The translations under genes were made by a program, and so were the position numbers. Below, in pieces: positions 1-10,432 of a stretch of DNA of 64,000 nt (position 1 is the stretch's first letter; each line of letters begins with the position of its first letter). The DNA is from Plenodomus lindquistii. Taxonomy: Eukaryota; Ascomycota; Dothideomycetes; Pleosporales; Leptosphaeriaceae. The stretch covers positions 3,162,001 through 3,226,000 of the forward strand of contig JANUWI010000003.1 in assembly GCA_025504975.1 (NCBI GenBank), read 5' to 3'. The notes under the pieces were generated by a model. It was given only the letters and a program-made list of their open reading frames with translations, was not told the DNA's origin and did not search any database.

Positions 1-1
1 G

Positions 2-121
2 CCGGCTACTTTTGTGGAAGAGCGCCGGCAAGTGCGCATGATTGAGCAGGGTAGTGAGCGCGGAGGCGAGTTTCGGCCGCTGATGGACAGGGTGGCGGCG
101 AGGAGTTGGAGAGAGGTTTGA
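2..121 (+). CDS. 3' end of a truncated gene (unknown product)
   Basis: Reading from base 2, the + strand is open for 39 codons and stops at TGA 119-121. The peptide is charged (PATFVEERRQVRMIEQ..., ending RSWREV), looks like the C-terminus of a real protein, and has a codon composition like the neighbouring genes. The start and almost all of the gene lie outside the window, so no family can be assigned. It could be a chance open stretch, because 39 codons is short. Confidence 0.4.
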   Translation, partial: PATFVEERRQVRMIEQGSERGGEFRPLMDRVAARSWREV

Positions 122-718
122 AGATGGGTGCGGATATTGGGATTGTTACAGTAAATTGGAAAGAGGGTCTGCTTGGACATTTGAGTTGCTCGCTGTGGCA
201 TATCTTCTTGGTGTTTACCTTCGCTCAATGCACGTATTCCTATTCTTCTACATGCATCTGATACCGAGAAACACGACGCCTATCTGGTGACATTTGGCCA
301 TGAGCTGCTGACTTTGATGAGCTCCTGGTAGACCATACACGCTGCCGACGTGTCGTTTTCTGGCTCATGCATCTGCCACTTGCCTCTAGGAAATAATGAC
401 CTGTGTACATACCCCAGCCGTGCAAACACTAAATCGCTCAAGTGCTTGACCACCACACCCAAATTCACACTCTGTAGGCAGTTTTGACCATAGTTATCGC
501 TCATGACCCGAAGTTAATCCTGAGAGGTCTGTCTAAAGAGGTTGTTATTATGATATAGTATTTAGCTAAAAACCTTAATAGTCAAATGAGGTCGAAAAGG
601 TCTTGTAGGGAGGAGCACTGAACCCGATTTCTGTCACGATCAAGGAGAAGAAGTTATTGCAAAAAAGTTGCGTTTCAGATTGGGCATCGTAAGCACAAGC
701 TTATTTTCTAATCTAAGA
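122..718. other. Intergenic, convergent 3' regions
   Basis: No convincing gene. It separates the left-edge gene from the carboxylesterase, whose stop is at 719. Bases about 535-600 are clearly AT-richer than the surroundings. Confidence 0.6.
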
Positions 719-2415
719 TTATTGCTGCGATAAATCCACCTTGCTCCACCAGAACTCGCTCTCTTTCCGCGCCCAGTCATCACTCATCGACGCTGAGGGA
801 GGGCCAGGTTTTCCACCGACGAGTTCCTTGTTCTCAAGACCGAATACCATGGCCTTTGGCTCCTTGACATTATACGCTTCCCACTTCGGTCCATCTCTTG
901 TATAGTGCGTATTCGGATCTCCAGAGACCAAGAAACTTGCGATTCGAGCATTCAAGTCGAGCGCGAGTTCTTTGACAGATTCCGACATTGCCATCTTACT
1001 TGGCTCGCATGTCTCAAAGTACATGTTTTCGCCATGACGAGCCCTGTCCAGCTTACTGGTTTCAAAAGCCCATTGGTAGAGGTACACTGGCTCGTTCATG
1101 GATTTGGAGGCAAGTTCCGCGGTTTGACGAACGGGTGCTACGTATGCATATTGTCCATATGCGACCTCCAATCGACGATATTGAGCGCCCGTACCTTCGA
1201 GTTGCTCGTTGTATGGCGAGTCTTTATGCTCTAAAGGATCTGGATATAAGGCCTTTATTTTCTCGATATCCTCGGCCGACAGAAGAGGCAAAAGCTTTGC
1301 GAAGAAATCGGTAAACTGTGAAGACTTTGACACAGATTTCGACATGTATATCGATCCTTCATTCCTGTTGAATCCAGTCATGACAGGGACTTTACGCCAC
1401 TTGTTCATGCGCCAGGACTCCATCGGTGTTCGCGGGATCATCTCGCCATCAATGACAGGCTGGAAGGCCCATTGTAGAGAAGGATTATACTTGTCGAAGA
1501 CCTTGATCTGGGCTGCTTGAACCACCTCCGTTGAGACTTGTCGTAGAAATGCAAATGTGTCTTTGGCTGACAGACCTTTCGGACATCCCGTCTCTTGCAG
1601 AAAATCTGCAAATTGCTGCTCGTGAATCGGCGCGTTGTATGGGCGTACTGCTCGAGATGTGGGGGATCCAGATTCCAAGACCACCCTGTGGTATAAGGCT
1701 GGTTTTTGCGGATCCTCATCTCGCAATAAGTGATGGCCAATCTAAATAAGCCGATTAGCATGCTGTGACAATGAGACAGCAATTGCGACCATCTTACCGA
1801 GTGTGCACCAGCCGATATACCGTAGAGCGCAACATTGTTGGCATCCCCTCCAAATGCGCCAATGTTGTCCTTCACCCACTCCATCAATAGAGTCTGATCT
1901 TTCAATCCGAGATTCAGCACGCCCTCCTCAGCAGACAAGGTTGATGGAAGAAAGCCGAGTGCACCAATTCGGTAGTTGAACGTCACTACGATGAGTTGCT
2001 GGCCAGAGTGCGCAAGGAAAGAAGGCGCGTTGTACGCAGATGATGTACCACGATTGAACGCACCGCCATGAAAGTACACGGCGACTGGCCATAGCTCTGA
2101 GTTGAACTCAGGAGAGCGTGAGGGTCTGAATATGTTTACTGTGAGGCAGTCTTCGCTGTACTCGAATGCTGGCCCTCCAGGGAACAATTGTTTACCAGGC
2201 GCGACATAACCGAATTTAGAAGCATCTATTGTATCGTTTGATGCTTGCACAGGAACCGGGGCTCGAAAACGGCGGTCGCCTGTGGGTGGAAGAGCGTATG
2301 GAATGCCTTTGAATGCTTCGATGTCGGGTAAGTTGCTGGTTTTGACAGTTGTCCCCACAACCGTGCCCTGGACGAGCTTCACAGCAGGAGCTGCCTGCGT
2401 AGAATTCAAAGACAT
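719..2415 (-). CDS. Type-B carboxylesterase/lipase family protein
   Basis: Exons 2415-1798 and 1741-719 give 546 residues. The 56-nt intron (1797-1742) has GTAAGA/TTAG borders and keeps phase 0. The family hydrolyses carboxylic esters with an alpha/beta-hydrolase fold. Landmarks seen in order are FKGIPYALPP near residue 35, EDCLTVNIFRP, the HGGAF oxyanion region, the nucleophile elbow GISAGAHS (Ser201), NEGS with the probable acid Glu334, and RHGEN with the probable base His442. Length matches the usual 500-570. The N-terminus (MSLNSTQAAPAV) has no signal peptide, so an intracellular enzyme is likely, unlike secreted lipases of the family. It is divergent from the MFS transporter at 2881, so uptake and hydrolysis of one substrate is possible, but this is only context. 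The substrate cannot be read from sequence. Confidence 0.93.
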
Positions 2416-2880
2416 TTTGTTGGTTGAACAGGAAAACCGTACGTCTGGAAAGTGGTCTTCTCCTTGGCTAAGCTGTCACAAGCATATATGTATCTGCATA
2501 TCTAAGCAAGCAGGAGATTTCCCGTCGCGAATGCCTTGCCCGATACCGGGTGAACGTCGGGGTTAGTTGTAGTTACCGAGCGTTATCTGAGTGGATGGCT
2601 GTGGTTAATCTTGTACTTACCGAGCGCTATCTGAGTGGGTAACCTATGTGCCTTCCCTGTACTGCAAGGCTGCTCCACACTAGATCGTTGAGGCGATATC
2701 TACTGCTGTACATAGATCATAGGTGGGGTAATTGATAAGATGCCTTTCTTTGCTAGAATAGTGTAAGGATGCGATAGCGATCTTGATCTCGCTGCACGTA
2801 TATAATGATACACTTCTTCATGCAGAGGCTCGACTTTCCGCTCAACAGACTCTCATTCAGTGGCGCGATCATTCCTCAAG
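2416..2880. promoter_or_regulatory. Divergent promoter between esterase and MFS gene
   Basis: A 465-bp region serves both start codons. It contains a TATA-like TATATAAT at 2799-2806, about 75-80 bp upstream of the MFS start, and two copies of a 22-bp element at 2573-2594 and 2617-2638. The shared layout suggests joint control. Confidence 0.55.
2573..2638. repeat. Two-copy 22-bp direct repeat in shared promoter
   Basis: TTACCGAGCG(T/C)TATCTGAGTGG occurs at 2573-2594 and 2617-2638, with 21 of 22 bases identical and a 44-bp period (about four helical turns). A period near a whole number of turns would put both copies on one DNA face, as expected for paired factor sites. The binding factor is unknown. 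Confidence 0.7.
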
Positions 2881-4536
2881 ATGGACGAGAAGAAACAACT
2901 CGAGCAGAACATAGGCTATGCGCCCAGCCTCGAACCTACGAAGTCTTTGACAACAGGAGAAGTCGAAAACCTCGACGAGTCCGCAAAATTCCTGCTCGAC
3001 AACAACATCACTGAGGACTATCTGGCTGAGCTCGTAAACGACAAGCAAAAGAACAAACGGCTCGTGAGGAAGATCGACCTCATCGTGCTCCCTCTGCTAG
3101 CCGGTACCTATGTCCTTCAGTTCATTGACAAACAAGCTCTGTCCTACGCAGCTGTTTTCGACTTGTTCGAGAGCACTGGAACCACTCAATCGCAATACTC
3201 ATGGTTTGCAAGCATGTTCTACCTCGCCTACTTGGTTGCTGAATATCCATGGGTCTACCTGGCACAAAAGACGCGCATGGGGAAGGTAGTCGCAGGCTGC
3301 GTATTGTCCTGGGGTACCGTCTTAATGGTCACAGCCGCATGCTCCAACTTTGCAGGTCTATCAGCTTGTCGTGTCTTTCTTGGAGTCTTCGAGGCGCCCA
3401 TCACTACGTGCTTCATGATGATGGTTTCTATGTGGTACGTTCTTGCCCTGTTTGGGCGGAGTTGCGAAAATTTTGTTGCTAATCACGCACAGGTATGTCC
3501 GGAAAGAGCAGCCGTTTCGTGCCGGCATCTTTTACTCTTGCAACGGAGTCGGATCGATGCTCGGGGGTATATTCAGCTATGGTGTCGGACAGATTGATAG
3601 TTTTCCAGTGTGGAAAGCTGTCTTCCTCTTATGTGGTGGCATTACCGTTCTATGGGGTTTTGTGTTGCTGTTCTGTCTGCCTGACAGCATCCTCAGTGCA
3701 AAGTGGTTTTCCCTCGAAGAGCGAGCACTTCTCGTTGGTCGTGGCCGTCTTGCACGCACCGGTATCCTCAACAAGACCGTCCAGTTCTATCAGATCCGCG
3801 AAGCCTTCTGCGATCCGCAGGTTTGGTTACTGACGCTCTTCGTCCTAATGAACGAGGTCATCAACGGCGGACTCGCGAATTTCGGAAAGCTTATTATCAA
3901 GGGACTCGTCTCTGACCCATTGTTGACTACTGCTCTTGGTATTCCGCAAGGTGCTTTCCAGGTCTTCTGGATCCTGACCGGAACCTTCACAGCGTCGAAG
4001 TTCCGCAATCAACGCACTACCGTCATGATACTTTGGCTCGTCCCAACAATTATCGGAACATGTTTGATCTGGAAGTTGGATCGGTCGCGTTTCAAGGTCG
4101 GGGTGCTCTTCGGATACTACCTGATTGGATCTTTCGTCGCTTCACTCGTCCTTGCGCTTCAAATGCCGGCAACAAACCTTGGTGGATACACGAAGCGCAT
4201 CACCGCGTCTGCCATCGTTTTCACAGCATACTGTGCTGGAAACGTCATAGGTCCACATGCGTTTCTTGCTGAAGAAGCTCCTCTGTATCCCACCGGCTGC
4301 AAGGTCATCCTAGGATGCGCGGTTGGGCAGATGGTGGTCGCTGGCTGCCTGCGATTGTTGCTGACGCACCGACTGAAAAAGAGAGAGCGCTTGTTGGCTG
4401 AACGTGATTCCTCGCCAGAAGAGACAGATGATACGGTTATGGATCGTACGGATTTTGAGGTGAGTGTTTCCATAATCATAGATCTTTGCATGATGCTAAC
4501 AGAATTTAGAACCCCTCCTTCCGATATGTCTTGTAA
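2881..4536 (+). CDS. MFS transporter, allantoate permease (Dal5-like ACS) family
   Basis: Exons 2881-3434, 3493-4459 and 4510-4536 give 515 residues. Introns are 58 and 50 nt; the last exon encodes only NPSFRYVL, a C-terminal signature common in this fungal family. The family moves small organic anions such as allantoate, nicotinate or pantothenate with cations across the plasma membrane. The sequence shows a long acidic cytosolic N-terminus, the KIDLIVLPLL lead into helix 1, FIDKQALSYA after it, a hydrophobic pattern fitting 12 helices, and FRAGIFYSCNGVGSMLGG at the middle of the chain. The start is the first ATG; an in-frame GTG at 2860 is not a likely start. The substrate is undetermined. 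It faces the carboxylesterase gene across a 465-bp promoter. Confidence 0.92.
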
Positions 4537-5114
4537 TTACTCATCTTCAAGCTTCTCGCAGGGTCAGCTCCAAGTCTCTTGATCCGTCTTCACAGATTGT
4601 AGTTTTCAGATGTTGATCAAATCTTCTTTCGTCTTCTCCTGACGGACCGAGGTACTGAAGGCGGATCAGTGATGAGAGACTGCAATTCGAAGGAGTCGTA
4701 GGTGCGAGACTAGAGAACTTTGAGACTATCAAGTTTGCATGAAGTTTTGATGATCACAGACGCTCACAACCCTCCACAATGTACTCTGCTCTTCTCTCGT
4801 GGAAGTCGCCACCGCTCTCGCGTTGCATGTAACATCGGCTGAACAATGTCGTTGTAGAGCATAAGCCTGCATGCCGCTGATGGTTGATTCGCGACTAATA
4901 GCCAGACGCTCGATCGTAACAAGCAGCTTGAACCGTTTTGATGCATGTCGTGAGAAGGAGCTGCGAATGCGGCCACACCACGCAACAACGTTGACTGCGC
5001 CTGCGCTAAAAAACTTAGCGAGACCCGCTTAAGTTAGACAACACCTGCAGCAACTGACACCAGTGACACCAGCAGTACCACAACAGAAGACTCAAACCAG
5101 TTCTTCCAACAAGC
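4537..5114. other. Intergenic between MFS and SET/MYND genes
   Basis: Holds the MFS 3' region and the SET/MYND promoter. I see no gene. The last 80 bases before the ATG are CA- and CAG-rich, typical of a fungal 5' leader. Confidence 0.6.
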
Positions 5115-6824
5115 ATGTCGAGCCATGCTGTATCATCTGTCTCTTCGCCTGTCGCGTACCGCATTGCTAAAAGCGACGTCTGCATGAATAGCCGTGGTGA
5201 AAGCATTGGCTACGGTCTTTTTGCGGGCAGGAAGTTTGGTGCTGGAGAGCAAGTTGCTGCTTTTAAACGCCCACTTGTTGCTTCGCTAGATAACGTGCGA
5301 CTGCTCGATACATGTGCAAATTGCTTCCTCTGGACGGAAGGCGCATCCGCCGGGACTAGATTATACGTGCCAGAGGATGCGAAGGTTTCAAAATGCGCTG
5401 GATGTCAAAGATTCAGATATTGCAGCAAGGTACGCCAACATCTGGTTGCAACAGTTCAAATCCAGTATTGACGCTCTATAGGCTTGTCAGAAAGAGGCAT
5501 GGGCTCGTGGTCACAAACACGAGTGTAAAGTCTTCAAAGCTCTGGGCGACAAAGAGCTTCCAAAAGCTGTTCTGGCTTGCATGGAAATTCTGAGCAGACG
5601 AAAGCACAGCCTGATATCTGATGAAGAATGGGAGCGACTGTGTCGCTTACAGACACATATCGACGACTTCAAGAAGAGCAGCTCATATCCTAATATCGAG
5701 TTGATGGCCATGGGGGCAAGTCAATTTTCACTGACACAAGAGACGTTCGACAAAGACTTCGTTGCAGCCATGTATGCAAGGGTAAGCTAACACATCTTTG
5801 GTTGAATACCTATGCTGACGCAAACGAGGTGCTCACGAACTCTCTCACACTCATAACCCCAACCTTGGACCCTTTAGGCATTTTGCTAGAATCTACACTC
5901 GGTCATATTAATCATTCGTGTGATCCCAACGCTTATGCTATGATGGATGGAGCTGAGATCAGTATCAGAACACTAAGACCAATCAAGAAAGATGAAGAGA
6001 TATTCATTTCATATATTGATACCACGAACCCGTTTCACCGCCGACAAAGCGAACTGAAAGCTCGCTGGTTCTTTGCTTGCAAATGTATCAAGTGTCAGAA
6101 GGGCGCAACTCTCGACGAAGACAATTGGGCAATAAAGCCCGAGGATCTCCCAAAAGAAATGGAACATGCCGCCGATGCCATCATCGCGCGTGAGACGCTT
6201 GCACAAGATCCCTCTAACTACGTCGGAGATTCTGAGGGAGAGGTCAGAGTCGCGGCATTGCAAGGAAAAGCTTTCGCCGAGTACGAAAGAGCGCAGCAGT
6301 TACCAAGCGGACATGAAGCTGTCCGAGCGATGCAGGATGTCATGCGATTGTGCCATGAGTCGAAGCTCTGGCCTTACCATCGACAGCCTTATGCAGGGCT
6401 TCGTGACGACCTCATTGTCGGTAACCTTGCGATGGGCGAGTATACGGAGGCTTGGGCACAGTGTGCAAAGCGATACAAGTATATTCTCCCGAAGCTGTAC
6501 CCGGTCCCATTCCACCCAGTGCGGGTGGTTCAGACGTGGCAGATGGCTATGCTGGCTGCATACCTTGCCAGTTCTCCAGATTTTGGTGTACCAGGTGCGA
6601 ATATGGGATTGATAGCTATGATGCTAGTGAAGCAAGTGCTGGATGCAGCGGTCTTTAGCCACGGGGTAGACAGCGCTTTCACGAAGAGCGTCAGAGCGAA
6701 AGCTGAAGAGATGATTGAGGCCTTGAAGGAGAGTATTGGAAATCCCAATAAAGCTGTTATGGACAGGGAGCTAGAGGTTCAACGGGACATGCTTATTGAG
6801 ATGGGTGACTGGGTAAAGATCTAG
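5115..6824 (+). CDS. SET domain protein with embedded MYND zinc finger (SMYD-like)
   Basis: Exons 5115-5429, 5482-5781 and 5829-6824 give 536 residues. Introns are 52 and 47 nt, both phase 0. Family members methylate lysines on histone or non-histone proteins. In order I see: the N-terminal SET half (GYGLFAGRKFGAGE near residue 35); a MYND finger split by intron 1, with CANC, CAGC, RYCSK, then ACQKEAW and HKHEC; the C-terminal SET half with GHINHSCDPNA and a probable catalytic-site region DEEIFISYID; and a post-SET CKCIKCQKG. A helical C-terminal tail follows, as in SMYD proteins. The NHSCDPN cofactor motif is intact, so activity is plausible. The substrate is unknown. Confidence 0.9.
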
Positions 6825-7415
6825 GGAGCCAAGACGGCCATGTTGGTTGTCCAAGTCAGACGTGAGAAAAGACGTGGAGACACGAAGAGACATGTCAATG
6901 ACTCTTACTGTGCTCAAAGAAAGATCATGAACCGGCCCTAAAGCATGTTCAGATTATGATTTGTGAAGTACTTTCTTATTCATGGTTGTGCAAATCTGGC
7001 GTTATATAACGATAGTTCGTGTAATGTGTCGCGCCGCAGACTGCCTTAAAGGTACTGTACTGTACTCTACACATTCGGAACTGGTCTAGAATACTACCAG
7101 GTGCTGTTTTGTCTCAGTTGCAAGTCCAAAGAAAGCGCAGTCAGGTGGCCACAGTGAGGAGTGTGATCAAAGGTGAAGGTGAGTGGGCACTGCACTGTGC
7201 CAGCACACACTCTCTCCTTCACCTTCGCTTAAGCCTGACAGCAGCTTCACTTACCCTGCACCTATAGAAGGAATTATCCTGCCTACTTAACCTTGCCCTT
7301 CAGTCCTGATCACTGTCTCTCCAACACCAACCTCCACCATCGCGACACAGCGCCATCTAGCGCTGTTTGGATCTTCAACTTTCATTACACATACATCCAC
7401 AAGTACCTCATCAAA
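6825..7415. other. Intergenic, promoter of small basic protein
   Basis: No gene seen. It has a 12-bp perfect palindrome CGTTATATAACG at 7000-7011 and a pyrimidine-rich 5' leader from about 7205 to 7415. Confidence 0.55.
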
Positions 7416-7941
7416 ATGCCGCCCAAAAAGACAGACACCTCCCAGAAGGATGTGCTTGCAGACTGCATTGCCGTCCTCATGGCGACTGGTGGTTCGACCT
7501 CCATCTCGCGCGCACAGTACGACATGATGTCTTCCATCAACGGCGAGCGCACTGCGTCCAGCTTCGAGCACCAATTCCGCCACATCATCGCCAAGTCCAA
7601 GGAGCTTAAGCAACGTCTACAAGATGGTGACGAGTTCCCTCCAGTTCCTCCTGGCAAGAAGGGTGGTAAGTGTTGCACCCTCCCACAAATTTTCCTTTGT
7701 GCCAACTCTTGCTCGTATAGGCGCAGCGTCTGGCCCTGCTACTCCTGCCACTCCCAACAAGCGAAAGCCAGCCGACAACAATAGCGAGACGCCCACCAAG
7801 AAGCCCAAGGCTACGCCTAGGAAGAAGAAGACTGCTACTCCAGAGGAGGATGGCAAAGACGACTTTCAGGCCGAGGGTTTGCCCGTAGATGCTCGCGAGT
7901 TCATCAAGGCAGAAGAGACCTGGGAGAAGGAATTCGTCTAG
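7416..7941 (+). CDS. Small basic Myb/SANT-like nuclear protein
   Basis: Exons 7416-7665 and 7721-7941 encode 156 residues; the intron (7666-7720) has GTAAGT and TATAG borders. Residues about 10-70 form a short helical region (MSSINGERTASSFEHQFRHI) that resembles the Myb/SANT-like folds found in many small fungal proteins. The middle is rich in Lys, Pro and Thr (KPKATPRKKKT), as in nuclear localisation or histone-H1-like tails. The end is acidic and ordered (REFIKAEETWEKEFV). I infer DNA or chromatin association in the nucleus. No named orthologue is recognised. Confidence 0.8.
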
Positions 7942-9680
7942 ACGCCCCAAACTTGCTTCAGACCAGTTATTAAGCGGGGACAGGAACAGGGAAGGAGGGT
8001 CGGTATCTTGAAGTATTGTTCTTTGCGATTCTGAGCCTACAAAATCATAAAATCGTGAGCAACGAGAATTGGGTCGGATCTGGCTACACCAGGTAGTCAA
8101 GAATGAATGAATCTGGTGTGCTTGAATTTGATCAATGTGGTGCAGAGCATCGTGAGACCGGTGAAATGCAAAGTTGAATAATCCAGGTCATTCGGAGTAT
8201 AAGTCGGCGTATATCGAGGTCGCAATATCGATCAAATAGTATTCTCTCCCAAGTCTGCACGCCAAACCTTGTGCCATGCACCCTGCTATACTTAGACCTG
8301 TCACCTGTAAGGTATGTATGCCCGTGACAGATGTTTCTGCGAGCCCAATCTGTCCTCAATCGTGGTTCGCGAACAACGGACAGTATAGATCTGGCTTTGA
8401 CAAAATCTGATCTGAGAATTGGCGAGATCCGAAGCTTCCGCATATGAATCACCGGCAATGAGGTATCAAGTTGGAGTTTCACTTGATCCTTCAAGCCACG
8501 ATACTTGGCCGAATTATGCGCGCGGTGCTCCACTCTCTCCATGAGCAACCTCAAATTCCCGAGTTTACTGCGATGTAGCATATCTTGGGTATGTATTCAC
8601 ATCCACTGTTCTTTACGTACACAGTAGAGTCTTCGATTTGTCTCTGTGATCGGTAATAACGAAATTCGCTCTGCGAACGGGTTGCATTTACCCACAAATC
8701 TCCGCGATGTGGAGTCTTCATTTCGGCCCGTCTAATTATACTCGGGCCTACGATCCTCATTGACCGCTGTCAGCCCGGCCAATGCGCCCACTTGCGCCTG
8801 CGCTGACACTGGGCGACTCCCTGTCGCAGATCACATATCGATAAAGGCGACGGCGTTTGTGCCTGGCAGCGGATGACGTCGCAGGCGGTTACGCATGAAA
8901 CTGGAGCTCTCATCCTTGCGATGGTTGTGGTTAGTAAGGAGGTGGGACGCACGGCAGCGGGTACCGAGAAAGGGACCGCAAACGGTAACACCACGACGAA
9001 CACCAGAGAGATTCAAAGGAAAAAAAATTTACCGTCGCACAGACGGTCTTGCCGAAGACGGCTCTGCATCGGAGTTGAGCAGTGAGATGGAGGGTTCCAA
9101 TGCGCACTTTTTGTGCGCCAGTATTGCGACAGCACCGTGTGCTTGCTGCGCCCCCTGAATTTCCCCAGGTTATTGAGTGGCCGTGAGCTAGACTGTCAGC
9201 AGCTAGCCCAGCGACACGGCGGCCGTTGGCGTGCTCTCGGTAGACCAGGATGGGCGCCGGCGCCAAGGTTCTTTGGGGTGAATGCTTGCGGCTAGATGAT
9301 GCTTTTCCTAGGCGATGCGCGTCGAGTCCTTTGGAGAAAAGGGGCCTCGTCTGCAAGCGTCGATTGGACAATGCGCCGATTGGGCCCATCGCCGCAACCC
9401 TTTGTTAGTCCCCAGCTGAGACTATGCTTCTTCTGGCAGTCAATTTTGCATTCTTGCCGTTGCTCGGGCTTGTTGCAGCATGTCACTAGCTTCTGGAAGT
9501 CCCAGCGACGCCTAGCTTTTGCAGTCCTTTCTTATACATACTCTCCACGCGCCCTCCACCCTCTCTCCTTCACTCGCACGTCGACCCTCGCTCCCTCACA
9601 AACAAACACATTCGTTCTCTACCATAATACCCCCACGACCACTAATACCCTAATCCCCACCAAACAACACTACCATCAAC
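7942..9680. other. Intergenic 1.7 kb
   Basis: Open frames here, such as 8132-8581 on the minus strand, lack family features and I do not accept them. A short A-run lies near 9020. From about 9530 the sequence turns CT/CA-rich after CTTATACATA, consistent with the core promoter and leader of the next gene. Confidence 0.55.
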
Positions 9681-10432
9681 ATGCGTTTCGAGTCCATCTT
9701 TGCTGGCGCGGCCCTTGTCGCTGCTGCCGTCGCCCAGAGCCTCGCCATCAACGATTTCCCTGCTTCAGGTGTCGTTGCTGGTCAGACTTACGAGGTCACC
9801 TACTCCCCGGCCGACAACACCCCCACCACTTTCATCCTTCGTCAAGGTCCTTCTGGCAACCTCAACACCATTGAGACCCTCACCAGTATGTTGCCCTGTG
9901 CGAGATTGCCATCGACATGATGCTAACCACCTTTTCAGCCTCCGCCACTGGCGGTCGTTTCTCCTGGACTGTCTCTGATGACCTGGAAAACCAGCCCAAC
10001 TATGCGCTCGAGATCGTTCGTGGTGACGAAAACAACTACTCGGCTCAGTTTGGTCTGACCGGTGGTGAGACTGCTGAAGCCTCATCGGCTGTTTCGTCTG
10101 CTGTTGCATCTGCCTCCTCTGCCGCCTCGGCTGCCGCCTCCTCTGCCGCATCTGCTGCGTCTTCCGCTGCCTCGTCTGCGTCTGCTGCCCTCAGCAGCGC
10201 CGTCGCCAGCGCCGTCTCCAGCGTTCAGGCTTCCGCTACCATCAGCGCCTCTTCCGGCGTCAACTCCACCATCTCCACCGCTTCCCTCACCCGCTCTGCT
10301 ACTGGAACTGGACGTCCCAGCTCCACTAGCAGCGCTAGCATCCCCGAGAGCACCGGTGCTGCTGCCTCCATGGCTGGCAGCCCCCTTGCTGCCGTCTTCG
10401 CTGCCATTGCTGCATTCGCTTACCTCGCATAA
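9681..10432 (+). CDS. GPI-anchored Kre9/KNH-domain cell wall protein
   Basis: Exons 9681-9885 and 9939-10432 give 232 residues; the 53-nt intron has GTATGT, branch GCTAAC and TTCAG. A signal peptide (MRFESIFAGAALVAAAVAQ) is followed by a Kre9/KNH-type beta domain, residues about 20-115 (INDFPASGVVAG, FSWTVSDDL). Then comes a long Ala/Ser region made of repeated SSAASA-like units, a Ser/Thr stretch, and a hydrophobic C-terminal tail (PLAAVFAAIAAFAYLA) after small residues, as for GPI attachment. The family sits in the cell wall or plasma membrane and is linked to beta-glucan assembly. The Ala/Ser stalk is probably O-glycosylated. Confidence 0.9.

Noticed and set aside
8132..8581. 149-codon minus-strand frame
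   Set aside because: No domain, signal or splice context; composition like a random frame.
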